Source: Asterias amurensis
Taxonomy: Eukaryota; Echinodermata; Asteroidea; Forcipulatida; Asteriidae
Direction of reading: 5' to 3'
Assembly: GCF_032118995.1 (NCBI RefSeq)
Contig: NC_092660.1
Span: forward strand, 1,627,501-1,691,500
Length of the DNA: 64,000 bases
Positions within the stretch are counted from its first letter, which is position 1, and each line of letters opens with the position of its first letter. The translations under genes and the position numbers were made by a program. Positions 14,201 through 23,020 of the stretch are shown in pieces. The notes below the pieces were generated by a model that ran no database searches, was not told the origin of the DNA, and saw only the letters and a program-made list of their open reading frames with translations.

Positions 14201-14602
14201 TCCATTGCTTGCTACCACGTAATAAAATGCTAACAACAGGGAGGGCAGTTTACCGTGCGTCCCAACTGGATTTAATTTTTGCATTCTACAGAAAAGTTGT
14301 GGTACTTTAATCACCTAAAAGTTTGATTGGGGCACGGCTTTACATGCTTCTTTCATACCTGGCACGGTGTTCGTTGAATTCCGCTCTTGATTTTATACGC
14401 AGCAGCACTGACATCTTGAAACTTGACGACGACCGGATTATCGGGATCGCAGAATTCATCTTTAAGATCTTCTTCATCCTCAGTGCAACCCGCGCCTGCG
14501 TTCTCTTTGGACGTTGGACTCACTGGATCCATGTCCATCTTAATCTCGCCCGTATCTGGCGTGTCATCCGACGATTGAGGGAGGAGATCTTGAAGAGGCA
14601 TC
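2145..14602 (-). CDS. L-threonine/L-serine dehydratase, PLP-dependent, with ACT domain (12 coding exons, complete)
   Basis: Predicted to deaminate L-threonine to 2-oxobutyrate (and L-serine to pyruvate) with pyridoxal phosphate, a soluble catabolic step. Coding exons in order: 14601-14359, 13476-13406, 12840-12795, 12345-12160, 9746-9691, 8385-8223, 7775-7685, 7087-7012, 5373-5248, 4735-4568, 3449-3392, 2255-2145. They sum to 1395 nt (464 residues plus TAG) with every phase preserved. Landmarks: acidic N-terminal extension (about 1-55); GSFKERGA with the presumed Schiff-base lysine K107; ASAGNHA (130-136); GQGTMGLEI (210-218); glycine loop VGGAGL (232-237), which binds the PLP phosphate in this fold; EGAGASGLAA late in the catalytic domain; CGGNID (359-364); ACT domain from about 381 to the end with SDRPGG. 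This is the fold-type II family with a one-ACT C-terminus, as in bacterial catabolic IlvA/TdcB-like enzymes and invertebrate homologues. It is not serine racemase, which lacks ACT. The first ATG lies one base inside its exon, so a non-coding 5' exon is expected upstream. Confidence 0.93.
2336..2352. repeat. (TTCAA)n microsatellite
   Basis: Short pentanucleotide run in the last intron of the dehydratase gene. The same unit recurs at 5713-5757 and 7118-7135, the latter followed by an ATTTTATTTGTCAT block. This is a pattern expected of retroposon 3' tails. Confidence 0.6.
3392..3449 (-). CDS. Threonine dehydratase exon 11: ACT domain
   Basis: A 58-nt exon encoding IKDIFHERAFLKSEIFNVQ. The HERAF/W motif is characteristic of the ACT domain of this one-ACT family. 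Acceptor tttttcag, donor CAG|GTGAGT. Confidence 0.88.
4380..4560. repeat. Dispersed repeat, uninterrupted copy (paralogue at about 45397-45750)
   Basis: The blocks CAATGCACAGTGGACA, GGCAAAAATTGTGAGTCCTG, GGCAGGCCC and GGCTACAACACTGGT occur in the same order near 45410-45745. There a GGGCCC-ended MITE sits inside. The copy here lacks that insertion. Confidence 0.6.
4568..4735 (-). CDS. Threonine dehydratase exon 10: catalytic to ACT junction
   Basis: It encodes VAIPLCGGNIDTTVLGRVLE, then RLARFVVTVSDRPGGITELA, the first strand and helix of the ACT domain. ACT domains bind amino-acid effectors, so allosteric control is likely. Acceptor tccaacag, donor CAG|GTAAGT. Confidence 0.93.
4813..4868. 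mobile_element. Family 1 MITE fragment (one terminus)
   Basis: TTAAAGGCACTGGACACTAT and the adjoining AATTACTCAAAATAATTGTT block of the family 1 terminus, with no matching second end nearby. Confidence 0.75.
5248..5373 (-). CDS. Threonine dehydratase exon 9
   Basis: It encodes EDLIALAILRLIEMEKAVVE and GAGASGLAALIGNKLPELKG. The EGAGA and AALIGNKL motifs close the catalytic domain. Acceptor gattttag, donor AG|GTAAGA. Confidence 0.92.
5540..5672. repeat. Hairpin repeat with purine-rich loop
   Basis: The left arm contains CGTTGGTTTCAACTCGATG and CAGTATGCTCTGAT. The right arm carries ATCAGAGCATACTG and TTGAGTTGAAACCAACGG in inverse order. The loop is an A/G-rich stretch near 5595-5620. It lies in intron 8 of the dehydratase gene. 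Confidence 0.8.
5713..5757. repeat. (TTCAA)n / (TACAA)n microsatellite
   Basis: A run of ATTCA units grading into ATACA units, in an intron. Confidence 0.85.
6424..6955. repeat. Tandem array of a 126-127-bp unit, four copies
   Basis: Copies of the anchor CAAAGTGGGTGATATTGAAT (or CACAGTGGG...) begin at 6461, 6588, 6714 and 6840, spaced 127, 126 and 126 bp. Copies are nearly identical through GTAGGAGGGTTGACTGTGTA, which implies recent amplification. It lies in intron 8 of the dehydratase gene and ends about 57 bp from the donor of exon 8. Confidence 0.9.
7012..7087 (-). CDS. Threonine dehydratase exon 8
   Basis: A 76-nt exon encoding LAVPTVGVNAFATARHYVDK then MVVV, ending in AG, which is completed to Ser by the next exon. 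Acceptor tttgtag, donor CAG|GTGAGC. Confidence 0.88.
7685..7775 (-). CDS. Threonine dehydratase exon 7
   Basis: It encodes GVEAEQCPSFSAAMDAGHPI and SGPSLADG; the GVE and LADG motifs are typical of the large domain. Acceptor attcag, donor G|GTAGGT splitting the Gly codon. Confidence 0.9.
8223..8385 (-). CDS. Threonine dehydratase exon 6: glycine loop exon
   Basis: It encodes YDNPHIISGQGTMGLEI and PVGGAGLIAGVALAIKSL. GQGT and the GGAGL phosphate-binding loop are family signatures. Acceptor ccctag, donor ATT|GTAAGT. Confidence 0.93.
8466..8706. mobile_element. Palindromic MITE, family 3 (GGGCCCAATTTCAT ends)
   Basis: About 240 bp with inverted ends GGCCCAATTTCATGGAGCTG and ...CTATGAAGTTGGGCCC. 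Inside are inverted GAAATTTCTTCCTTGATAA blocks. A close relative lies at 45476-45716, and an end fragment at about 10683-10713. Confidence 0.8.
9075..9330. repeat. Dispersed repeat, second copy of the 1380-1650 family
   Basis: It shares the GGATTTGAGGCATTGC, ATTTGGTTTGC, ACTTGCC and GAACTGTCCTGCTTTTA blocks with the first copy. Intron 5 of the dehydratase gene, between exons 5 and 6. Confidence 0.5.
9691..9746 (-). CDS. Threonine dehydratase exon 5
   Basis: A 56-nt exon encoding SKTYAIRMGKKQGLMYIN plus two bases of a Gly codon. Acceptor tttgcag, donor GG|GTAGGT. It bridges the GQDLGE helix to the YDNPHIISGQGT strand. Confidence 0.88.
10178..10563. mobile_element. Palindromic MITE, family 1, full-length
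   Basis: TTAAAGGCAGTGGACACTAT to ...GTCCACTGCCTTTAA, with the central GAGACCTCA inverted repeat. It is in intron 4 of the dehydratase gene. Confidence 0.85.
11373..11765. mobile_element. Palindromic MITE, family 2 (TTAAAGGAACACGTTGCC ends)
   Basis: About 390 bp. It is inverted along its whole length around a perfect centre (ATGG..TCAAAATTTTGA..CCATAAATGGC near 11555-11590). It opens TTAAAGGAACACGTTGCC and closes GGCAACGTGTTCCTTTTA, the last TTAA being mutated. Other copies are at 22098-22487 and 26591-26977. Confidence 0.85.
11947..11971. repeat. Poly-G/C tract
   Basis: An uninterrupted G run of about 20 bases within a G-rich segment (11940-12030), directly 3' of exon 4 in the dehydratase gene. 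It has G-quadruplex potential on the + strand. Confidence 0.8.
12160..12345 (-). CDS. Threonine dehydratase exon 4
   Basis: Sixty-two whole codons. It carries GVIAASAGNHALALSYH, the substrate and cofactor loop Ser-Ala-Gly-Asn-His, then IPVTVVMP. Acceptor cctgcag region at 12347-12346, donor GAA|GTAAGG. Confidence 0.93.
12795..12840 (-). CDS. Threonine dehydratase exon 3: PLP-lysine exon
   Basis: A 46-nt exon that completes GSFKERGARNTLLTLSE. The Lys of SFK (K107) is the presumed Schiff-base residue. Acceptor cttgcag, donor GAG|GTAAGC. Confidence 0.9.
13020..13130 (-). repeat. tRNA-derived SINE fragment
   Basis: Read on the minus strand it has an A-box-like GGTTGGTAGAGGG and a B-box-like GGGTTCAATTC, with a tRNA-like spacing of about 40 bp. 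Sequence outside the boxes does not fold as a proper tRNA. A related block is at 48865-48960. Confidence 0.5.
13406..13476 (-). CDS. Threonine dehydratase exon 2
   Basis: It encodes RSQISSLVGMELFFKKDFLQ followed by TTGS, the strand leading to the PLP lysine. It opens in phase 0 after tttatcag and ends AAG|GTAAAA after two bases of the Ser codon of GSFK. Confidence 0.9.
13999..14222. mobile_element. Family 1 MITE, truncated at the left end
   Basis: It contains the internal GAGATAATAATG..., GTGTGCTTTCAGATGCTTGA and GAGGTCTCA blocks of family 1 and runs to the CTACCACGTAATA region, but both TTAA ends are missing. It lies in intron 1 of the dehydratase gene. Confidence 0.75.
14359..14602 (-). 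CDS. Threonine dehydratase coding exon 1: start codon and N-terminal extension
   Basis: The acceptor ends at 14603 and the start ATG is at 14601-14599, one base into the exon. It encodes residues 1-81: a Ser/Asp/Glu-rich, probably disordered leader, then the beginning of the catalytic domain (VSAAAYKIKSGIQRTP). The donor is CAG|GTATG after 14359, phase 0. I see no mitochondrial-type presequence. Confidence 0.85.
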
Positions 14603-14630
14603 CTGTAGCATTAATGAATGACAAAATGGA

Positions 14631-14682
14631 AGATTAGAATAGATTAGATTAGATTAAATTAGATTAGATTAGATTAGATTAG
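14631..14682. repeat. (GATTA)n pentanucleotide microsatellite
   Basis: About ten GATTA/AATTA units, directly upstream (in the sense of transcription) of coding exon 1 of the dehydratase gene. Confidence 0.9.
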
Positions 14683-15523
14683 GTTTGGTTTATTTATTCG
14701 GTTTCGCGTTGTTGTGTGACATTCGCAGGCCTGTATGCTTCATTTGCGAAAAGGGCAAGGGCACTAAGACATTTTCTCCTTGGTAAAGAGCAACTCTAAT
14801 GGAAAATTGTAAATTTCTACTGGAGCAAAAAGGCAAAGATCAGGGGGCATGGAGGCAATTACCTTCATTGCCTCTGTGTTGTGTATCAGGCCTGCATTCG
14901 AGAATGCTGTCCTGTCCACTGTGCATTTGTCTGAGACACAGCTGATAATAAAGGAGTATCAAATGTCACACAGAATGAACAGAGTCAAAATGCCATTCAA
15001 CTTAATGCATGGCCCCAACGACAGTTTGAAAACATGGCATCATGCCTGTGAAGCTTACACTTTTTTTTACGGATGACCCAATAAACTAAACATGAATAAT
15101 TTTGTTGATCCGCTCGCCCTTAGTGGACTTGAGGTTAAAGTTAAATGTATTTACCACCACTAAAATTGGTCTAGCTATCGAGCTAGCTATCAACCTCGAT
15201 CTTGAACCACAGAGTACAATAAAATCAAAGACTTGCACTCATGCTTGAAATTTTCCAAATTTTCTGAATTTTCCTACTATACCCCAGATGTTAAACCGCA
15301 CACAATACAATGCCAATCAATAGACGGTACTTTGTCATACAGTAGGCCTGGCATGCTTTGGGCGAAGGCCATTGCCATTGTTAATTCAGCTATTCTAGGA
15401 AATAAACAGAAAAGGCAAACCAAAGGGAAACAGGCCTACACGTAGTACCAAAAGAAAGATGAAATTCATGAAGATTGCAGTGACTCTGATGAACAAATGG
15501 AAGCACAAATCTCTCACCAATAC

Positions 15524-15967
15524 AGACCCTTTAAAAAAACACCCCATTAGAAATTGAAGTCTAAACACTGTTGAACTATTTTAAACAGACAGAGTAAGCA
15601 TTGGCAATGAAATTACAAAAAATGCACTGAGAGCCAGACAAACTGAACTGTGATGACGACTACAGTGTAACAGGGTACAGTGTAACAGGGAAATGTTCCT
15701 GCATAAAACTTGTTGTTAAGAATAAATGTGTGCATACAATATTTTGTGTTTTCCAATAAAAATGATTTTGAACTCATACTAATCACCATCACAGACCCTT
15801 TTAAAAACACCCCATACTGTCAATAACGTTTAGCTGCTCACAGACAGTAAGCAAAGGCAATGAAAACAAGTGCACAAAGAGCCAAGCAAACTGAACTGTG
15901 GCGTCAACAAGCACTACAGGGAAATGATTCTGCATTTAAAGCTTGTTGTTAAATGTGTGTGTGTTTA
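15524..15967. repeat. Diverged direct duplication of a block of about 180-210 bp
   Basis: ACAGACCCTTTAAAAA...CACCCCAT, GGCAATGAAA, CAAACTGAACTGTG, CAGGGAAATG and CTTGTTGTTAA occur in the same order in 15524-15737 and 15791-15967. It is non-coding. Confidence 0.75.
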
Positions 15968-17489
15968 CGTTAGGCCTATACTATAGTGGGAGTATAAAGG
16001 GTTGGTCATTGGTTGTGCAGCTCTATTGGCTAATAGGCCTTCGTGACGCAGTCTGTGGCACAGTGGGTAGTGGCATTGTGACACATACAGTGGGTGGGTA
16101 TACTTGAAGCTTGCCATCTACACGTATGATGGAAGGGGATCTGCAGACCAAGGCTGTCTGGCTAGACTATTATGAGTGACCATGGCGGAGCAGCTGTGCG
16201 ATAGAATTCTACACTAAGGCATGAAAAAAAACATGTTATTGTTGGCATAACGGGCCCTAAAAAATAGGTTAGGTAGGTAGGGATTTGTTTACTTTTTTTT
16301 TTCTTAAAAAAATTACATGTTTTTAAAGTGTTCATGCTGGTACATGTAGTACACACACACAAAACAAAAACAAGGCTACACACAACAATTAAACTCTTGA
16401 TGATATTTCTTCTATTTGTATGTCTTTATAGATTTTAATCATTAAATTTCTTCCCTTGAAAAAAACAATATCCAGGCTCAGCCGTATTTGTAGGGTCGGT
16501 CGGGTTACGTCAACATACATTTTTTTTGTTTTAATGCCCAAGCCTGGGCTACATGTAGTGTCAAAGTGGGGACTATTGCATCTGTGCATTAGAATTCTAG
16601 TAGATGGGTAGGCTATTTACTTTGAAGCCTTGGCGACCACACATTTGCGCAGGGATGAGTTTTTACTTGCACATCGACCGCTCATGGACAATAGGTCCCT
16701 CGGCGTTACATCCAGTATGGATTCTACCAAGTAGGCCTATCGTAGTAGTATAAGTAGAAGCTTAGCCGAGTTGCGACTACTGTTTTCAACTACTCGGTTA
16801 ATCGTGCCGCCACGACTGCTACAAAAATAGTCGCAACTTCCTGCAGTACATGACACTTGAATGAAGGTGAACCAAATATGGGGCTTACAACAATTCAAGA
16901 CAATATGCCTAAAGATCACTTAGGAAACACAACCAAACATCAGTGATACAATCTTTTCAGTATGAATTTTACTTGGAATTAAAAAAGTTGGGACTAGTGT
17001 CAAAAGGCTCGACTAGTCCTGAAGTAAATTTCACTAGTCCGCCATATAATAACTACATATAATAATATGAGTATCCTAAGTCAATCCCAACTCAGATATA
17101 ATACCAGGCAGTTAAATACAGACTGTCAGCTAGTAAAAACAAACAAAGATAACCAACACTAGACAAAACTTTGTACAAAACATACATCTCATTTGTAAGC
17201 AGTTGAATTCAAGGAATTTTTAAAAGCACTTTGACATTTAATTAGGTTTGACCTTAATACTAAGGAAAAGTTGTCACTGCACAAGTTAAACACTGAACGG
17301 CCAGGCTCAAGGCCAGTGTTTTTAGAGTGTGGTTGGTAAACGTGTGTGGTTCGTTATAACAGATTGGGCAAAACACCTTTTTTAGTTGTTCAGTTGAATA
17401 ATATGCATTCAATTGTAACAACATTAAAAGCGTTTGAATGCCGACTTTTTAGTCTGATTAATATCTTTTAACAAACAGAATTGGTAAGA

Positions 17490-17600
17490 AACAAAAATTG
17501 TGAAGATCACAGATTTACATAAAACTTACACGGCCTAATGATGATGATAGTAGAAAACATCCCTTGAAATATTTTTGTCTGAAATTTAATATTTGATGAG
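17490..17600. mobile_element. Fragment of the TTAA MITE found complete at 41268-41660
   Basis: The block GTGAAGATCACAGATTTACA through GAAAACATCCCTTGAAATAT is the reverse complement of 41565-41635 with few changes. Ends are not visible. Confidence 0.6.
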
Positions 17601-18373
17601 AAACAAATAATCAATATTTGCGTTTGGAGTTTATCGCCCAGTGAGCGTTTCATGCGTTTTTGTTTTGGCATCGATGCAATGCAAAAGTTTGTAATCGGTT
17701 TTCCACTATATTCTCTCGTGACTCAGATGGCCAATCTCAAACTTCTACATTTTTGTCAGTTTATGTGTATGGTGGATTACATAAAGTGCTTTCATTGCCA
17801 GCAACTGTTTTGCTAGTGAAACCAATTCTGTTATGTTCCTTTTAAAAGTCTTAAAAAGTCGATGTTGAAGAATCATGCTACCCTGGATCTGAAACTAATC
17901 TGAATACTTTACTCTGGTGCTTGAACAAATAAAAATGTTTAAAACTATAGCAAGTAGGCCTAGACGTGTTTTCACTTACTCACTTTGTTTCTAGTCTGCG
18001 AAGAAAACTAACTGTATGTGATGTATGCAATTCAAGCGACAAACACAATTTTTTACAAACTAATGGCTTGCCCTCTGAAACATAACCTCTAAAATTAAGA
18101 CGGTATTTTTTTTGTGTTTCCAAAAGCAGGTTAAATTGGGCATGTTTTGTCTCTTTCATAATTGTGCACAGAAATAATATTATTTAATTTCCAAGAAGAC
18201 TGAACATTTTAACGTTGATTTTGATCTTTTAATTAGACAAAGTATTGTTTGAAGGGCCACATTTTCTTAGTCAGTCTGCGCTCCATTTTGAAATACAACG
18301 GAGATTGAGAAATGCAGCTGTTTATAGAACAAAAAATAAATCTACAGTACAAAACTTGCACTTGGCAAAACCT

Positions 18374-18874
18374 TTAATTGTAGTTTTTAAACTGATACAG
18401 TGTCAGTTTACAAACTAAAATTACAAGTTTATAAATTGTTGTCCCAGTGAAAATTTTGTGGCATTTTTTGTGTGGATGGTTATCAACAAAATCAAACAAA
18501 TTAATGTGGTTTTCATTATTATTATTTTTATATATAGTCTGTTGCTCTTGTAAGTACGAAAATGCAAAGAGTAAAACGGGTCTATAAATATAAGGTTTTT
18601 GCAATTTAAGCCCCTTTTTCCATCCCATGCCTTTTGGCAATTCAGCAAAATCAGTCAGGCGGTAACTTTCGATAAACCTTAAATAAATATTTTTATAGAA
18701 GGAAGGGAGAAACATCAAACACTTTCTGTATGGCGCAACCACTTTTTCACTCATTTTTACAAAAAGGGATATCTCATTGAGGTAAATAGATACTATTATT
18801 ATTATTTCATATCGAATGAAAAAGTCATGGCGCCATGCGAAAAATTTTCCCAAAACAGCACCCTGCCTGGGCAA
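18374..18874 (-). CDS. Unassigned 166-codon open frame, doubtful
   Basis: It is open from ATG at 18874 to the stop at 18374. The product is basic and rich in Lys, Tyr, Ile and Asn. It contains KMSEKVVAPYRKCLMFLPSF and a Leu/Ile-rich C-terminus. I recognise no domain and see no splice pattern. It is longer than expected by chance in DNA of this composition, but could still be an accident or part of an untranslated exon. Confidence 0.12.
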   Translation of the reverse strand: MPRQGAVLGKFFAWRHDFFIRYEIIIIVSIYLNEISLFVKMSEKVVAPYRKCLMFLPSFYKNIYLRFIESYRLTDFAELPKGMGWKKGLKLQKPYIYRPVLLFAFSYLQEQQTIYKNNNNENHINLFDFVDNHPHKKCHKIFTGTTIYKLVILVCKLTLYQFKNYN

Positions 18875-19264
18875 ATGGAAGTGCTATAGACAAATTGACA
18901 TGCTAATGGAGGAATAACTCCATGGTCTACTCTCCTACTCTACAGAATAGCACTACCATTTGTCTACACAGTATTACACGTACAGCATGTACATGAGTAA
19001 AAATGTAGAATAGAAGTTTACAAATTTGTTGGCAATAAAGTGTATCAATAATTGTGGTTTGTTGTCTACGGAGGATGGTAATAAGAGAACATTTTGACGA
19101 GTGCATGCATTGGATGTTGTAAGGCCACATGACACACAAAGTCCGAGCTGCTGCATACGTGCTAACTCCAAGGTTTCGATGTAGAATAATTTAAATAATA
19201 TGACCGGAGAAAAAACACAAAATGTAAAAATGCCGGCTAGCTAGCCATTTTGTTGTTTACTTAC

Positions 19265-19501
19265 CTCACGTCACAATTGGAAACTGTACACTGGGTGTGA
19301 AAGTGTCACCGCTCTCTTTTGTGTTTGTGACAACAGCAAATAGTGAATGTAAAATATCAAATAAAAGTGAAACTTTGAAGAACGATAATGAAGGCAGACG
19401 GTAGTCTCTTTCACCACACTTTTTGTACTACAGCTGAGAAAAATGACCACACTTCAGACAACGTCCGGAACATTAACACGAAGCGACTTGGTGTGACGTC
19501 A
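19265..19501 (-). promoter_or_regulatory. Candidate non-coding first exon and promoter of the dehydratase gene
   Basis: On the minus strand a near-ideal donor GAG|GTAAGT follows 19265. About 230 bp upstream is a full CRE palindrome TGACGTCA (19494-19501) in a locally less AT-rich stretch. The dehydratase's first coding exon begins with an acceptor, so an upstream 5' exon must exist; this is the best candidate I see. Inference only. Confidence 0.3.
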
Positions 19502-20259
19502 GCGATTCGCAGAGGAGGTCAATACAAAGACTGGTTTCCAGGCGCTGACCGTACGTTGTAGCCAAGGAGAAAGAGGAGGGAACCAGATTATTCCTGCTAA
19601 CAATTCGGGCTTGTTGACAATTTCTAGCATTTTGATTGGTTAGTCGGGACAGCGCCCACAAGAATTGCATCATCATTCTTCAGTCTGCTTTATTTATGAC
19701 GGTTGGTTTTCCTGCTTACTAACTATGCTATTCGATTTGCACTGAAATTTAAAAGTGACGTGCTTCCAATGTTCACCAGTGCCCACTCGGTTGGAGTGTC
19801 CGTGTCAGGGGTCCATGTGAAGGAGATTCCGCCCCCAAAACTGTGTACCAGAGCCGTATATTGTGCAGTATACGGCTCTGCATGCTGTGTACAGTGTGAT
19901 GGCGCCCTCTTTTGATGCATCCTCCTTTAGACCACATGATTTCGGACAAAATCTCCCCCGGGACACTGGTTCCTTCCTACCGCCATGCTGGGACGCAGCT
20001 TAGTGGCAGTGGTAGAAAACTCAAATCGATATATAATAGTCTTTCACAGCTCCGAAAAATGCGGCAATTTAGGATTTTAGGGAAATTTTGTTTTAAAGTT
20101 GTCAGGATGATCAAAAAAGGTTCTCCTGAGCAACTCATTGGATAGCTTCAAAGACACTCTCGACCATCACTTCAAAAATTAACCCATTCCATCCACACAA
20201 TGCGCACACTGGTGTGATACGTGTCTTCGGACATTTTTTTGCCGGTGTCAGATGTAATT

Positions 20260-20735
20260 GTGTCCGCCATGCAATACTGTCCGCTCCGGACACTTTTGCA
20301 TGCAATCATGTCCGGGGCTATGACCGTCCGGTGTAAGCGAGCGTGTAAGCGAGCGTGTAAGCGAGCGTGCATGTACTGAAGCTATACGTACTGCAGCATG
20401 AATATTCACGTATTTTATTATTGCAGCGAATACCCAACGGCCGAACATTTCTCATGTCATTCATGACATGCACTTAGGTAGCCTAAGTCTTCCTTCATGG
20501 TTAGCTTGTTGTAAAAGAAAACGTGTTCCGTCACCAAATTAACTGCAAGGACGGTTTTGCACGGGGCGGACAAAACTGCATATGCAAATGTGTGACACAA
20601 ATTATTGCATTATGCAGCAGCGTCCGGGCGGACACGATTGCATATGCAAAACTGTCCGGCGGACATTTTTGCATATGCAATAATGTCCTCCGGATAGTAT
20701 TGCATAGAGGAAATAATTGCATGCGATACCGGCTC
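20260..20735. repeat. Array of alternating short palindromes TTGCATATGCAA and GTCCGGnCGGAC
   Basis: TTGCATATGCAA occurs at 20638-20649 and 20669-20680, with variants at 20577-20588 and others. GTCCGGGCGGAC at 20622, GTCCGGCGGAC at 20654, and further GTCC/GGAC pairs at 20268-20330, alternate with them at about 30-bp spacing. It is non-coding. Confidence 0.75.
20333..20368. repeat. Three perfect 12-bp tandem units (GTAAGCGAGCGT)
   Basis: Units start at 20333, 20345 and 20357. It lies inside the GTCC/TGCAT-rich array described next. Confidence 0.9.
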
Positions 20736-21242
20736 AACTAGACTATACAGAACAGATACAGAATACAATGATAAGTGGCATTATACATCAATGAGTTATC
20801 AATAGAGGGCGGTATATAAGATGAGTGGTGTACTCAGAGACGGGGCGGGGGGGGGGTATTCCAAACCCGTTTTCGTGACTCGCGGAGCACAAACGGTCTT
20901 TACTTTGATTATTGTGATTGCACCAATTCAGAAGAATGTTTACATAAACTCTACATAACCAACAAACAATTGTTTTGTTGACACAACAAACATTAATTTT
21001 ATTAAGTTTACCTGTCTTCTTTCGACGAGACACTTATGCAGCATAACTTAAAGCAGGTATAAAAAAAGACAACATTTTGAAAACTAATTAAAAGAACCGT
21101 TGATAATATCCTACCAATTAAACAATGAACACAATAGGCCCATTTAACTTTTCTAATCAAGTTTATCACATTATTGCAAAAAGAAATAAAAAATGTACAT
21201 ATAAACGGTTTATGTATCAACAGCTCTCAATTGCTCATCCAA

Positions 21243-21637
21243 TTAAAGACAGTGGACACTATTGGTAATTGTCAACGATCAGCCTTCTCACTTGCTGTAT
21301 CTCATCATATGCATGAAATAACAAATCTGTGAGAAGTTGAGCTCAATTGGTCGTCAAAGTTGCGAGATATTAATGAAAGAAAAAACACCCTTGTCACACG
21401 AAGTTGCAGTGTGCTTTCAGATGCTTGATTTCGAGACCTCAAATTCTAAACTTGAGGTCTCGAAATCAAATTCGTGGAAAATTACTTCTGTCTCGAAAAC
21501 TACTTCACTTCAGAGGGAGCCGTTTCTTACAATGTTTTAAAATATCAACCTCTCCCGATCCCAATTACTCGTTACCAAGTGAGGTTTTATGCTGATAATT
21601 ATTTTGAGTAATTACCAATAGTGTCCACTGCCTTTAA
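21243..21637. mobile_element. Palindromic MITE, family 1, full-length
   Basis: TTAAAGACAGTGGACACTAT to ...GTCCACTGCCTTTAA. A second, incomplete right terminus (TAATTACCAATAATGTCCAC) follows at 21650-21686. Confidence 0.85.
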
Positions 21638-22097
21638 GTGTTTATGCTATAACAATTAGTTTGAGTAATTACCAATAATGTCCACTTGGTGCCATTAAAG
21701 TCTTAGGCTATGTATCTATCTAAACAGATTGTACGATCACCAACGCCCCTGGAAATGGTCAAAATAATTATATTTCAGAGTCGCTACAACCTATCTGAAA
21801 AATGGCTAAAGCATTTCATATCCTTTCATTGAATTACTGCTAATAAATTTTCTAAATTATTTCCCACCACGAACAAATACAAGAAAACGAGTATTGTCTC
21901 AAATAAACTCACGATTATATGCCAATTATTTCAACAAAGCAAAATATACATATTTTGGCCAAAAGTGCTATAACAAAAAATGTACTTTCTTTGTCTACAA
22001 ACCATAGGGCCTTAGTGTACAACACATTTTGAGTTTGTATTTGCATTAAGAAAAGCACGAAGAGCATAACGTTTTTTAGCTAGTATGCAGCTCCATA

Positions 22098-22487
22098 TTA
22101 AAGGAACACGTTGCCTTGGATCGGTCGAGTTGGTTTTTGAAAAGCGTTTGTAACCGTTTTTCATAAAATGCATATGGGTAGAAAGATGTTGTAAAAGTAG
22201 AATACAATGATCCACACAAACATACCTCAAAATTGCGTGGTTTTCCTTTTACCTCGTCGACTAACACGTCGGCCATTTATGGGGGTCAAAATTTTGACTC
22301 CCATAAATGGCCGACCGTGTTGGTTCGCACAGTAGAAGGAAAACCATGCAATTTCGAGGCAAACTTGTGTGGATCATTGTATTCTACTTTTAAAACGTCT
22401 TTCCAACCATATGCATTATATAAAAAACGGTTACAAACGCTTTTGTTTTGACCAACTCGTCCGATCCAAGGCAACGTGTTCCTTTAA
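22098..22487. mobile_element. Palindromic MITE, family 2, full-length with intact TTAA on both sides
   Basis: Ends TTAAAGGAACACGTTGCCTT and AAGGCAACGTGTTCCTTTAA are exact inverses. The centre GGCCATTTATGGG/CCCATAAATGGCC flanks TCAAAATTTTGA. Confidence 0.9.
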
Positions 22488-22496
22488 TGATTATCT

Positions 22497-23020
22497 CTAA
22501 TGTCGCTTTCAGACGGGCGCGCCAGAGTTGCTCCGAACCAAGATTACTCCGGTCGACCCAAATAAATTTTTGTTTCAGACAGGCCAACTTTACATAAGGC
22601 CTAAGGTTTTACATTGGCTCGAATCATGGCAAAATTGATGTCTGAAACCAAGGTGCTCCAGAGTCATTCCGAATGACTGCAACAGTCGACCTTTCGACTT
22701 CTATCGCATCCAGTCGCTCCTAAACTAACATAGTAATGGCTCGGTTCATCACAAGATCGACGTCTGAAACCAAGGCGCTCAAGAGTCGTTCCGAACGACT
22801 GCAACAGTCGATCTTTCTATTTCTAGCGCGTCTAGTCGCTCCTTACTTTTATACCATTTACATTGGCTTGGCTCAAGACAAAGTTCTACGTCTGAAACCA
22901 AAGTGCTCCAGAGTCATTCCAAACGACTGCAACAGTCGATCTTTTGATGTCGAACTTTTCATGTATTTTATTCACAGAGTTTGGTTTAGTGTGACTCTGG
23001 AGCGCCTGTCTGAATCGGGT
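22497..23020. repeat. Three tandem copies of a unit of about 125 bp plus inverted end pieces
   Basis: The anchor TCTGAAACCAA occurs at 22641, 22763 and 22891, each followed by a GTGCTC..AGAGTC.TTCC.AA.GACTGC block and AACAGTCGA. Reverse-oriented pieces (TTTCAGACGGG..., GCGCCTGTCTGAA) bound both sides, so the array may derive from one large inverted-repeat transposon. Confidence 0.7.
22967..22972 (-). promoter_or_regulatory. Candidate polyadenylation signal of the SRCR gene
   Basis: AATAAA on the minus strand, about 100 bases 3' of the SRCR stop codon (TGA at 23072-23070). Confidence 0.5.
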
